64,000 nucleotides of DNA. Source: Datisca glomerata. Lineage: Eukaryota; Streptophyta; Magnoliopsida; Cucurbitales; Datiscaceae. Numbering within the stretch: the stretch's first letter is position 1; each line of letters starts with the position of its first letter. The stretch spans positions 506,033 through 570,032 of the forward strand of contig QANY01007217.1 of the NCBI GenBank assembly GCA_003255025.1, written 5' to 3'. Both the position numbers and the translations under genes were made by a program. The notes beneath the pieces were generated by a model that saw only the letters and a program-made list of their open reading frames with translations, searched no databases and was not told the origin of the DNA. Of the stretch, positions 1-10,778 are shown piece by piece.

Positions 1-582
1 AACACCTCTCTATCTTGGCGTCAGAGGTTCAACATTGTTCTCGGGATGGCAAAAGGTTTGGCACATCTGCACGGGAAGAACATAATTCATTATAATCTGA
101 AATCAACGAATGTTCTAATAGACAGCTCGGGTGAGCCAAAAGTAGGGGACTTTGGGTTGGCTAGGTTGTTGCCAATTTTAGATCACTGCATCTTGAGCAG
201 TAAAATTCAAAGCGCATTGGGGTACATGGCTCCGGAGTTTGCTTGTAAAACAGTAAAGATTACCGAGAAATGCGATGTGTATGGGTTTGGGGTGTTGGTT
301 TTAGAAGTGGTGACAGGGAAGAGACCTGTGGAATACATGGAAGATGATGTTGTTGTGCTGTGTGATATGGTGAGGGGTGTGTTAGAGGAAGGCAGAGTGG
401 ATGAGTGTGTTGATGGGAGGCTCATGGGCAACTTTCCGGTAGAGGAAGCAATGCCTTTGGTAAAACTGGGTTTAATATGTGCATCTCAAGTGCCATCTAA
501 CCGGCCAGACATGAGTGAGGTGGTCAATATTTTAGAGTTGATTCAATGCTCTTCAGAAGGTGAGAACTTGGAATCAAATTAA
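1..582 (+). CDS. LRR receptor-like kinase, PXC2/IRK type, C-terminal kinase part (5' end outside window)
   Basis: The frame is open from base 1 and ends at TAA 580-582, so this is the 3' part of a gene entering from the left; the ATG at 46 is internal. The residues before it (LSWRQRFNIVLG) are normal kinase sequence. Visible motifs are the catalytic loop written HYNLKSTNV instead of HRDLKxxN, an intact DFG in VGDFGLARLL, the GYMAPEFA P+1 loop and the subdomain IX motif CDVYGFGVLVLEVVTGKRP. The HYN(I/L)K loop without the catalytic Asp, and the EYMEDDVVVLCDMVR segment, match what I recall of the Arabidopsis PXC2/IRK group of LRR receptor kinases, which act at the plasma membrane in vascular and meristem development. 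Catalysis is probably weak or absent (inference). The LRR ectodomain would lie upstream. No frameshift is seen. Confidence 0.9.
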   Translation, partial: NTSLSWRQRFNIVLGMAKGLAHLHGKNIIHYNLKSTNVLIDSSGEPKVGDFGLARLLPILDHCILSSKIQSALGYMAPEFACKTVKITEKCDVYGFGVLVLEVVTGKRPVEYMEDDVVVLCDMVRGVLEEGRVDECVDGRLMGNFPVEEAMPLVKLGLICASQVPSNRPDMSEVVNILELIQCSSEGENLESN

Positions 583-2576
583 TTAGTATTGTAGAGATAG
601 AAAAAGGAAAAAAAAAACATATAAGGCGTGCCCCGGTGAAGCTTAATCCGGTTTGTGTTTGTCGTGACTGAGAAACAGAAAATAGAAATAGATAAGAATG
701 TTGAGAAATTGTTTTTTTTTTCCTTGTCAATCTTTTGTTTGTTTTCCTATTTTGATTTTGTTGTATTGGTGTTGTTGATCCTATTACAAATGTAACGTGC
801 CGGATTCATTTTCACCGGATTGATATATCATATGGCGAATTTTGAATCTGTCTTCTGTTTTATCAACATTTTTTATCTGCTCTTCTCTGCTTCTTTAAAC
901 CTCTATATAGAAAGGAAATCTAATGGATCTGACCTGAATCCCCACGTTCAAAATATTGATTAAAAAAGAGGGCCGTGTTAAAGGAGAATAATATAATAAT
1001 CAAGTTGAAAGGCTCAAGAGTATGGATGAAGGTAGATGCAATGGCACATGATGATGTTGGTTGGAAAAAAAAAACAATTCTTTGCTTTCTTCTTACTTCT
1101 TCAATGACTGGATTGTCATTCTTTACACCCCAACTCAAAACATGGAGTCAGAGTTATTCATACGCCTCTATTGCTAATTATATAAGTAATGCAATCATCT
1201 AAACACAGTGTCTCTCCTATTTCATTATATAAAAACCCTCTGTTTTCACAACAGTGGTCATAATGAATACTTAAACCTCAAGGTTTATATGTTTAATTTA
1301 GTGCATGGCTGAGTGAACATAAATCATTTTAATGTGAATAACATCATCAAAGCAAATGGTATGCGGGTCCTCAAAAGCATTTAAAATTACAAACAAAAGC
1401 GTTTTCTAAATAGTTATGTTTTACTTGATGACATGATGTCATTTCTTACAATTGGGGCCATTTAACGTTTGCTCTATCACTCTGTTTATTTATTTATTTC
1501 TTTTTCCTCAATGATGTTTTTAATGATACTGGGAAACTAAAAGGTAGAACACTTGCTAATCATGTTATATGTTTGGTTGTGGTGTAGTGATTTTTAATCC
1601 ATTGAGAATGCTATGTCATATTATTATATAGTAAGCACTAAACAGGCGTTGATTTAATTTGAAATCCAAGGCTCAAGCGATAACAAAAAATAGATGGAGT
1701 TATCACATATTTCATGTGGCTTGTGATAGTTTAAGAGGAAAAAAAAGTGAAAGCAGAACAGAAATTCACAAGTAATGTACTAAAACAAGAATAATGGGTT
1801 TTCACTTTTTTTTTTCATTTTCACTTTACTACTTTAGTGAGACAGAATGATAGACAACCCATACTTCCTCTCATTAAGCACCCATGATGGGAGACCATGT
1901 AAAGGTAAAAAGTTCATCGGGGACGATTAAAAATGTATAATTCTTCTTCAAAGATAGCAGCACAGCACCCTACGTGAGACAGAAAGAGAGAGAGAGGATG
2001 AGATAACCAATAACCAGGCCATACGGCTTCGGGAAAGTTTCAAATGGACATGCTAATATGATAATCAACTGAACAGCAGCGAGGATTTTCGCAATCCCAG
2101 TAGCAACCCACCCAAAGAAAGGATTTATTTCACTGAACTGTTCATTTGGTTTTGTTGTTGGACAACATTCCTCTGAAATGTTCATTTTGTATTTCAAAAT
2201 GTTATTATCCTCGTGAATTTGTTGAAAACAGCTGCATAATTTCTCTTCAGACTAGTTGTTAATAAACGATGTAATAATTGGATTTAAAGATGGTATAGAC
2301 GATGAACAAACGAATTTGTGCAGAAGGGTAGGAAAAATGTACTGCTTCTGCATTCCAACCGACATCAAAAGTTTTTATAGAACTGTTACGGCTTCCCACA
2401 ACATGACAACTTAATTTGTCCCCAGGCGAGAAAGTGTAAGAAAGGTTACTTTCACATATCAACTCATCTATTTGTCGTATTTTTTGTTCTCTATATTAAC
2501 CTAGCACGCATTTTGTCGCTCCACCTTTTGGATGAATTTATCTTCTCTAGTCTTACCCTCTTTGGCCAGAAAGTAT
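583..2576. other. 3' regions between two convergent genes
   Basis: This AT-rich stretch separates the receptor kinase (+) from the membrane protein gene (-) and should hold both 3' untranslated regions. I see no convincing gene. The longest frame is 1970-2197 on the minus strand (75 residues, hydrophobic second half). It has no family I recognise and lies just past the stop of the minus-strand gene. TATA-like strings occur near 1225, as expected by chance in such sequence. Confidence 0.5.
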
Positions 2577-5500
2577 CTAATCATCCCAGTCGTTCTCCCA
2601 CCCGTCTTTGTTAGAAGATCTAGCAGTAAGGCCATTAGCTGAGATACTTCCCACATGATGTCCTCCTGGTGATTTAACTGCATTCTCTTCATCCCAATCG
2701 TCATCCCAACCCTGATCCCAGCCTTCTGCAGTTTCAACATTGCTACCTAACCCTGATTCTGGTACGCCCATTTCAAGCTCCTGATATGGGACTCCACCAT
2801 GCTGTCTCCTCTTCTTAAACTTACAGCAAGCCCATGCCCCTCCAAAGATTAGTACGGCAAGAATTAGGAAATATGCACCGTTGATTGGTGTTGCTAGTTG
2901 ATCAAAAGGAGGCAAACGAAGAATAAAGTTCCCTTCAGATATTGGAGGACTTGTGTGAAGCACGCACTCCCCACTTCCAGCTTTAAAAGTCAACTTGGTG
3001 CTTTTTCCAGATGCTAACGAGATATTGATCTGCAACAAGTAAACAGGATGGAACACTCTACTTACCTAATGTCGACGACCACGCATATATGTAACTTGCA
3101 GATCATTTAAAAATGGATAAATGAAAGCAAGGAAAGGATGCCAAAGTGTCATAATGCATTAAGAGAAGGTCCTATAGTAAAAACATGTTAAACAAAAGTT
3201 CTCGTTAATAGTCCCCCACCCCCATTATCAAATCATCGCAGGCAAAACAAAAGGGTATCTTCAAAAGACTTCAAATCATGCCGAGATACTTCATGAAAGA
3301 GAAAAATCAACATTTAGATTGTGCCATTATGAGTTAACAGAAGGTAAGAAGTGTGACATTCCAATTTCCCAATTCTATTTCCTATATGGGGTGAAGTTAT
3401 TATAATGTTCATACGGTTTTATCCTGAAGTCCCGACCAAAAACCAATTTTGAGTCAAATTTCCAGATATAATTAGAACACATTTCCAAGCATTGAATAAG
3501 AGAAAAACACGCCAAAGGGAAAAACAAATACTAACAAGAGGGTTTATACTCCATACCCTATCAGTTTGGTGTTTTGGAATTTCTAGCTTCTTGGAAACAT
3601 TGTCACCTGTCATGTTCACTTTCAGAGTGCTGTCTCCTTCATTTTGAACTAGAATCACCACTTCTCCGGACTCTGCCATGAGGAAAGGTGTAAATGGAGT
3701 TTTCATCTTATTGTACATATTACAGATTGATTGTTATAACCAATTTACAGATCTCCCAGGTCTGTCTAAATAAAAATCATATATGACAGATCAGCAGATG
3801 AAGAGCCTTTTCCAGTCCGACTGTTTATTTACTTAAGAAAGTGAAAGTAAGCTCCCAAATGGGCGCTTTTTTCTTTTCTTTTTTTTTTGGNNNNNNNNNN
3901 NNNNNNNNNNNNNNNNNNNNNNNNNNTAGAAAATCAGAGATAAATACTCTAATAAATATAATTATATAAATGTTCACTTAAATCACAAGATACATTTTTT
4001 ACTTCTTTATATCAGTACTTGGCATATGTTCTACTCTATTTAAAATCTAATCCTACTTGTTTCAAATTAATCGTTCTTCATAGTGAGCAATAAAGAGGAG
4101 TGAATTATTCAAAATCAGAAAAAATTCCAATACTTTTTGCATCCCAAAGTCGAAGCAGATAACCAAATAGAAAATATTTAAAACTCTCCCTTAGCATCCA
4201 CCACATTATATATCGAAGCAACAGGATAGTACCCTAGGCCACCAAAGTCAATCCTACTTTACATAATGATAATCAAACAGATATTTTGGTTTTTTTGTAA
4301 AAGTTTCCTCAAATAGCAGTGTCCAATCAGTCAATATTGTGAAAAATCAGGGAAGTTTTGCAAGCAATTTATAAGGAATGGGAAACCCAGGAGGTTGGCG
4401 ATGTGGTGAAGGCCTTGGACATGGAGTTTGCTCCCTTCCAGATCCAAGATTCAAATCCTCTCAGTACATCAATTCATTGGCGTTATCACCCTCTGGCGTA
4501 AGATGCAGCAACTATCCCGGCTCATGTAGGGAAATTTCTGAGGACATGGTGCACGGATCCCCAAATTAGACGAGGTAAGCCTAAGCTAGTCCGCCGGACA
4601 CCAATTGATACCAAAACAAATCAGACAAACAAAAAAAGTAGAGAATGGGAATGAGAAGATCTGATTCTTTATCAGGTATGTTATAGGTGACCGCATTTAG
4701 TTTCTCAAAAAAGCAGTTAGCTTGACTCATAACCCCTTGTTTGATTTTTTTTTCCTTTTCTTTTAATGATTGCGAGTTAGCTCAGATAAGCGAGAAAGTT
4801 TTATGATTCGGACGCTAAAAAATGGAGGACTAAGTAAGCTGCGAAAATTGGTAAGCCTACAATCTCCCTCCATGATCAATGAAGGCCACAAAAGCGGACA
4901 GTCCATTTGCCAAAGAAAATCAAAAGTTAAAGGTTAATCCCAAATATCCAAGAGACTGTCGTATAAGTTAGTAAAGTATTGATCAGTGATCAAAACTTCA
5001 AAAGTAACATTATTTTTTGTTCTTCATAATAACTATGTCATTATCCCTCAACTGATAAACCTAGAAAAATGAAACCAGCATTCATCTCAGAGAAGTTTTG
5101 CAATCGTCATTTTTCTGTACAGAACACAGCAGCCAAATGGCCACGAGCAAGCTTGTATCCGAAAAGACAGACAGGTCTTCACTGGCACATACGTTATTAT
5201 TCGAATATAAGGAATGTTTTCAACTTCTCATCTCAAAGTATACACATACGTGATATTAATATGACATAGTTAAAATATCAAACACCTTAACATCACTACT
5301 TCTGGCGTTATTATGACAAGAACGGGGCATAGAAATAATCCAAATAAAAACAATATCGTGCGACCTACCACAACCTAAAGCAAGCAGAATCACTCATAAA
5401 CGGAATGCTAAAAGATAGAGACAAAGTGACTTTACCAGTGGGAATACTTTGAATGCAGGCAACCAAGTTCCCCAGGTCTCTGCACTTGTTGGGTATCCCA

Positions 5501-5979
5501 CTACAGTTTTCAGTACTTGGTGACTGCGGATTGGTTTCGGTTTTATCCTTTTCCTTTGATTCAGAATTTTTCTTCTTATCAGTCTCGGTTACAGTAGGAG
5601 AACCTGCGGAACCTGAATGATTGGAACCTGAATTATATGAACCTTTTGGATCCACCTTGGATGATAGATTGTCGGGTGCCGGTGAATCACTTTCCTTACT
5701 AGCTCGATTGACAGGCAACGGATCAGAAGTCTTATTGGGAGAAACCGGAGCCGGCAATGGAGAAACCTAAAGGAGAAAAGAAAATGAAAAACTATTTTCA
5801 CGTGAGAACAGAAAATGCATAACTATATCGTAAGTGAGAATTACTGGTGCTGCTCCGTTTTCGTTGACTTGTGGAGCTGAATCTACCAACTTCCTGAGCT
5901 TCCAAAACAAGGAAGCATGAGAAACATCTGAAGCAACTAATAGCAGTACAAAGATTGCCAGAAACCCCGCTCTTTCCAT
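2577..5979 (-). CDS. Single-pass membrane protein with acidic WDD tail (DUF7356-like), 4 exons
   Basis: Exons on the minus strand are 5845-5979, 5436-5766, 3557-3672 and 2577-3029. All three introns are GT-AG, the phases agree (0, 1, 0) and the sum is 1035 nt, or 344 residues. The start MERAGFLAIFVLLLVASDV is a signal peptide. Residues ~46-140 are a Ser/Pro/Lys-rich, low-complexity ectodomain. A Cys-containing part follows (CSGIPNKCRDLGNLVAC), then a beta-rich segment (VVILVQNEGDSTLKVN) and one transmembrane helix at ~246-263 (YFLILAVLIFGGAWACC) followed by basic KFKKRR. The cytosolic tail is acidic and Trp-rich (GWDQGWDDDWDEENAVKSPG, ending GWENDWDD). It resembles conserved plant proteins of unknown function labelled DUF7356, from memory. 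The ATG at 5979 is chosen because it gives the signal peptide; an in-frame ATG at 6066 would add 29 residues and bury it. Function is unknown. Confidence 0.8.
3891..3926. other. Assembly gap (36 N)
   Basis: A run of 36 N follows a homopolymer-rich TTTCTTTTTTTTTTGG stretch. It lies in the long second intron (3673-5435) of the membrane protein gene, so it does not affect the predicted coding sequence. Confidence 0.99.
4375..4615 (+). mobile_element. tRNA-derived SINE (Au-like) in intron 2 of the membrane protein gene
   Basis: The insert looks like a tRNA-derived SINE. It has a box-A-like region (GGCGATGTGGTGAAGGC, ~4397-4413), a box-B-like AGATTCAAATCCT (~4447-4459) and, ~100 bases later, a 3' part with AAGCTAGTCCGCCGGACACC (~4582-4601), close to the AAGCTGGCCCGGACACC tail I recall from plant Au SINEs. 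An A-rich 3' end follows (4611-4640). I could not find a clear target-site duplication, so both ends are approximate. It lies antisense to the host gene and away from its splice sites. Confidence 0.6.
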
Positions 5980-6494
5980 TACAATAGAATTATAACCTCT
6001 TCCGGATCCAAGGAGATGATTCCTAGCCAGCCGATTTGAAACATAACATGCTCCGACAAATATCATTCTCCAAGAAATTGAGAACGTCGTTGCGCATGAA
6101 GAAAAACCGGAGAAATAAAATCATGCCAAAAATCAAAGAGTTGAAACTTGAGAGAGAGAAACAGCTTAGATTTGACGCAGCTAGATTTGAGGATGTTTTA
6201 AGAAGGAACGTAAGAGTAAAGAAATAAACTTAATTCCAGGCTTATGATTTGAGGTGAAATTTGGATACGAGGATTATTGCTTCCTACAAAGCAACACAGA
6301 GCTTGCAGAAAGTCGAGAAAATGCGGAGAGGTGGGGGTTGACGTGACGCTGCCAGATTTCTGAAACTGAAACTGAAACTGAAACAGTGGCATCGCTGAAT
6401 GGGCCCAAAGCTGTCCCAATGGGCCTTTTGCTTTTTTCTAATGGGCATCGTGAGCGATGACGGCCTCCTTCTACAACTTAACCCAATTTATCTA
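5980..6494 (-). promoter_or_regulatory. Upstream region of the membrane protein gene with TGGGCC site II-type motifs
   Basis: Two TGGGCC motifs (6400-6405 and 6420-6425, GGCCCA on the gene strand) lie ~420-440 bp upstream of the ATG. Site II elements of this form, bound by TCP factors, are known in promoters of broadly expressed plant genes. A short ACTGAA tandem repeat (6361-6384) lies next to them. A 63-residue plus-strand frame (6036-6227) overlaps the likely 5' UTR and is not credited as a gene. The start of transcription cannot be placed from sequence alone. Confidence 0.35.
6486..6494. repeat. Candidate MULE target-site duplication, left copy
   Basis: ATTTATCTA here is identical to 14071-14079, the 9 bases just outside the right end of the element. 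Confidence 0.55.
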
Positions 6495-7430
6495 GGCTTC
6501 TTGAGGGAAATAGGCCATAATAGAAAAATAAATAAATAAAATGGTCAAAAAAAATTTTATTTTGCACAAATAGTCAAATAATATAGTTCCTATTTTTTAA
6601 ACCTCAAAAAAGTGAATAGACACATCTACCCTCACTATTAATAAAACCTAAAACTAACAAATCACGAAACCTTAACAGAAACAAAAAACCCTCCTCAAAC
6701 AATGGCGATTGGAGACTACGGAGAACCCTAGCGCAAAATCTTTCGGCCGAAGCTTAAATCATTCGAATCTCAATTGTAAGTGATATTTACAGCTTGAATC
6801 TCCACTATTGTCGGTCTTAATCGATTTGAATATGTTTTCGTACTTTGTTTTTCTATAATACAAAACCATCGGTTTGAATCTCCATTATTAGTTCGAAATA
6901 GTTTTGGTTCGAGTCTGATTTTTTTTCAAATTTGTGTTATTACACAACTGTTTTATTTTTGTTCACCTCTAATTACGTATATTCAAACACGGTTACTTTA
7001 GGTTTTAATGTGCGATTTTGAATTACTTTGAATTTGCGCGATTTATTTTTATTATCTGAATTACTAGTTATTATTGAGCATAAAATAGCAGAGATAGGTT
7101 ATAATTTTCATTTTAAGGGAAGAATAGAGAGTGTAATTTTCGTTCGAAATTTATGTTATATACGGTTTGAATCTCTGCTCATACAATTTGAAATTTCTGC
7201 TATCTCTTTGGCGGTGGCCAGTGGGTGTTTACGGGGTATATTAGAACTCAATTTCTTGTTGAACATATAGTTTTGTTCGCAATTTTAGTCTTTGTAATTT
7301 ACTTTCTATGCAATTTTCATTCCAATTTCTGTTGATATATGTTTTAATTAGTGTTTAATAGATGAGTAAATAGACATTAACTATAGGTATTGAATGAATC
7401 TATTTTGCTAAGTGTATATGTAATTAAGTA

Positions 7431-7560
7431 AAACATAATATACTATGAGTATATATCAAATTTCTAAAAATAACCAGGTATGACAAAGTATATGCAAAGT
7501 AGTGAATGATAATATACTATGGGTATACATCCAATTCCGTGAATATATCTAATGATATAT
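7431..7560 (+). repeat. MULE internal ~76-bp repeat, cluster 1 (two units)
   Basis: Two units start near 7431 and 7509. Each carries a core like ATAATATACTATGGGTATA followed by TCAAATTCC or TCCAATTCC and a short AAATAACC-like stretch. The same unit returns at 10430-10680, beyond the accessory gene. Confidence 0.6.
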
Positions 7561-8247
7561 TGTTCTTAATATATTTCAATTAGATTATAACCATATATAT
7601 GCAATTTTCATTCGAATATATGTTTTTGATTCTCTGATATATACAGTAATCGTATGACAAATCTGTATTGGCTGCTGTACGCGTCTTTTCTCATCTTCTA
7701 TTTCAATTAATGTTTAACGATGAGTAATTAGACATATACTACATGTATTAATTCAATTTCTGTCTGAATTTGTTCTGCTATATGTGTATGAGGATAAGCA
7801 TAATATATTATTGATATATATGCAATAACCATATTTGACAAGTTATGTACAGTGAATTGAAATAGTTATCCATATAGTATCTAAGCAAATAATCTTTTAC
7901 TGACTATTAGTCCACATGATAAATTTTGCACATAAATATTCATGAATGAAGATTTGTCTATTTAAACAAAGTATTTACACATATATCCAGCTGAAAATAC
8001 AATGAGGAAAAAACTCATTGCCAAAAAACATGTGAGAAAGAAAGGGCAATCAAAGATTCCAAATGACATAACTATGGAAGAAAATGAGACAACCACAAGA
8101 GATGCTCCCACAGCACAAACCAATAATGAAAACACAGAAATTGGAAAAAAAATAAAAAAAATCAAACAGTACATTGAAATATACCTATAGTAGTTATAGA
8201 CGTATGATAACCTTTTTGATATAAATATTATTGTTATTTATTTCTTG

Positions 8248-10183
8248 GCAGGACTACAAGAAAGTCAATCTTTATGGAAAATGGAGCATTTTAATACTCA
8301 TAAATGCTGGTTAACCCAAGAAGAAAAATAAGTCTTTAGAAATACATGTTTAGGAAGCCTACTCAACATTAAAATAACAAAAATACCTCATAAGTTAATT
8401 CTTCATTTAGCTAGGGAGACAGTGCTATAGTGATAATAATGATGAGTTATGTTTTAATATTGAAGGACAAGTCATTAGATTTGGTATTAAAGATTTTGCA
8501 TTGATGACAGGACTAAATTATGGTCCCTACCCAACATTGAACAAGGAAATATTACCTGATGGCTAATTACTTAATGAAGCATTTTCTAATCTCAAATCTG
8601 TAACAAAATACATGTCTAGGGAAAGTCTGGTTTGTTCTTTTAATCACTTTCGATATGAAAGTCTAGAGCTTAAGATCAAGTTGGCAAAGATTTATTGCTT
8701 AGAAAATCTCATTGCCAAAACAATCATCTACCGGTATTGACATCGACCATTTGAAAATAGTCAATATAGATGAGATTTTTTAGAATTACCCATGGAGCCG
8801 GTTGTCATATGAGACGACAATCGGATATGTGAAAGTTATTCTCAACAATCCTACTGCAAAATGATTCAGGTTTGGAGGATTCCAACTAGCTTTGATTGTT
8901 TGGGTGTATGAGGTGATCTCTACACTCATGAATCCTAGCATCAACATCGCACAACACTCAGGAGATGGAATACCAAGAATGTGCAACTAGAAGGGGCTGA
9001 ACAACCAAGCTGGAGAGAATTACAAAACAAGTTTTTTGACTCAGAAGTTGTATATTATGATTTCACTTTCATTTACTATAAATGAATTAGAATTTTATAG
9101 TTTAATTTTAAGTATAAATGACTGAAATTCATGTTAATGATGTGTGGTTAATTTTATCTGAGTATATTATAGTGGTATATTAGTTATTAGATTCAGTATA
9201 TATGCAATTTAAATACAAAAAAAAAATTAATTGTTTCATGAAGCAGTATATAAATGATGACTGTCAGTAACTAAATATTTTATATTTTCCTATTTTGAAT
9301 CAATGTTTGATTTCATAATAGCTTATAATAGAACCAATTGAACTTACATAATTAGAATTGGAAGCGCCATTTATGGATAATGAAAAAGATTGTGAAGAAT
9401 CAGATTGTGGCTGTAATTACCTACTTATGAAAAAACCAAACAAAAATTCAAAATAGAGAAGCAATGGCTGTAATTGCCAAGAAAATTGACAAGTTGGAGC
9501 GAGTGCATCATGAAATGAATATATCCATAGTGAGCTTGGATATAAAGATGAGCGAAATACATACTTTGTTAAGTATGCTTGCCCAACAAACATCGTCTGC
9601 AAAGGTAAAAGGTTAATATACTATTCTAGTATTTTTAGAAATATCAATTTAACACTAAACACGCTAATCATGTTTCATTATTATTAATGAAAGGATAATG
9701 CTATAACTACTAATACGGTTGATAAAAATGCTGGAAATGATGCCATGGATGATGATACAACTGTTATAAAGAAGGATGTAAACGCTGGAGATGCTAGACT
9801 AAAATGTGCTGAAAAAAATTCAACTATAATTCAACTGTCACAATCAAAGGTAATTGTAAATGAGATTATGTATTTATTGCCTATTAAGAACTAAACTAAT
9901 GTTGACGTAAATAAATTGCAGGAAAACAAAAAAGAAAAGACGCCTAATCAAAGCTGCAGTAAATGCAACCAACGTAAAAAAGTCACAGTGTCTAATGAAA
10001 TTGGCAGAAAATGAGAAATAAGCCCAAGCAGCAGCACAACAAGCGTTAAAGGAAAACGCAACAGCTGTAGACAGCGCAGCAGCTCCAAAAAATTCAGCAG
10101 CAACATCAACAGCGATGCCATTTGAATCGGAGATTCCGAACTTCAATTTGTTATCCCAACCCCTTCCTGAATTTGATAAATGA
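8248..10183 (+). pseudogene. DUF1985-type accessory gene of the MULE (broken)
   Basis: The readable first part (8270-8540) contains the DUF1985 pattern TCLGSLLNIKITKIPHKLIL, then VIRFGIKDFALMTGLNYGPYP. A second block in another frame (8765-8990) reads as YPWSRLSYETTIGYVK and FGGFQLALIVWVYEVI, the next conserved part of that family. Several stops lie between them (for example TAA near 8330, TAG near 8430, TAA near 8565). A lysine/alanine-rich 3' part follows in pieces (9690-10183), ending PNFNLLSQPLPEFDK and TGA. DUF1985 proteins, often joined to Ulp1-like proteases, are known cargo of plant MULEs. I see no Ulp1 His-Asp-Cys region here. Exon limits are uncertain. Confidence 0.6.
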
Positions 10184-10429
10184 ATATTGGTATAATTTTT
10201 AGATTGTTTTCTTAGGATAATTAACTTGAAGAAATTCTAAGAATTTGATAGATGAATAGGTGTAGATGATGAAATCGTTATTTTGAATGACCTTACTCTT
10301 AGTTGGATTTCAAACTAAGATGGATTTCAAACTACTGATCATTTTAGAATATATGAAAGTTCATTCTAAAATTTATCTGTTTATGTGTGAATAGTGAATA
10401 TACAGGTTTGAATACATAATTCCTGTAAA

Positions 10430-10680
10430 TGATAAAATACTATAGGTATATATCAAATTCCTTAAAAATAGCCTTGTTTGACAGTGTAATATATACATGT
10501 ACGTAAATAATAATATACTATGGGAAGTATTCAAATCCTTGAAAAAACCTTATTCAAAATAGATTAGTAAATGATCTTGTACTATGCGTAGACATCCAAT
10601 TCTCCCTTAAATGATAATATACTATGGACATATATCAAATATCTTAAAACATTGTATTAAACAAAGCATATTCATAAAAT
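10430..10680 (+). repeat. MULE internal ~76-bp repeat, cluster 2 (three to four units)
   Basis: Units start near 10430, 10505, 10574 and 10608 with cores such as ATAATATACTATGG and TATATATCAAAT, matching cluster 1. They lie between the two converging pseudogenes. Spacing varies from ~35 to 75 bases because units are truncated. Confidence 0.6.
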
Positions 10681-10778
10681 TCTCATGGCCATTGACTTGT
10701 TTTATATGAAATTGAAAAATATATGAAAAGTAAATTTCATGCAAAATAAGGATGGTGAAAACATAACCATCAACCTAA

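Noticed and set aside
1970..2197. 75-codon hydrophobic frame on the minus strand
   Set aside because: It lies downstream of the stop of the membrane protein gene with no splice path that I could support.
6036..6227. 63-codon plus-strand frame rich in Lys/Arg (MPKIKELKLEREKQLRFDAA)
   Set aside because: It overlaps the start and likely 5' UTR of the minus-strand membrane protein gene, matches no family I know and is short enough to be chance.
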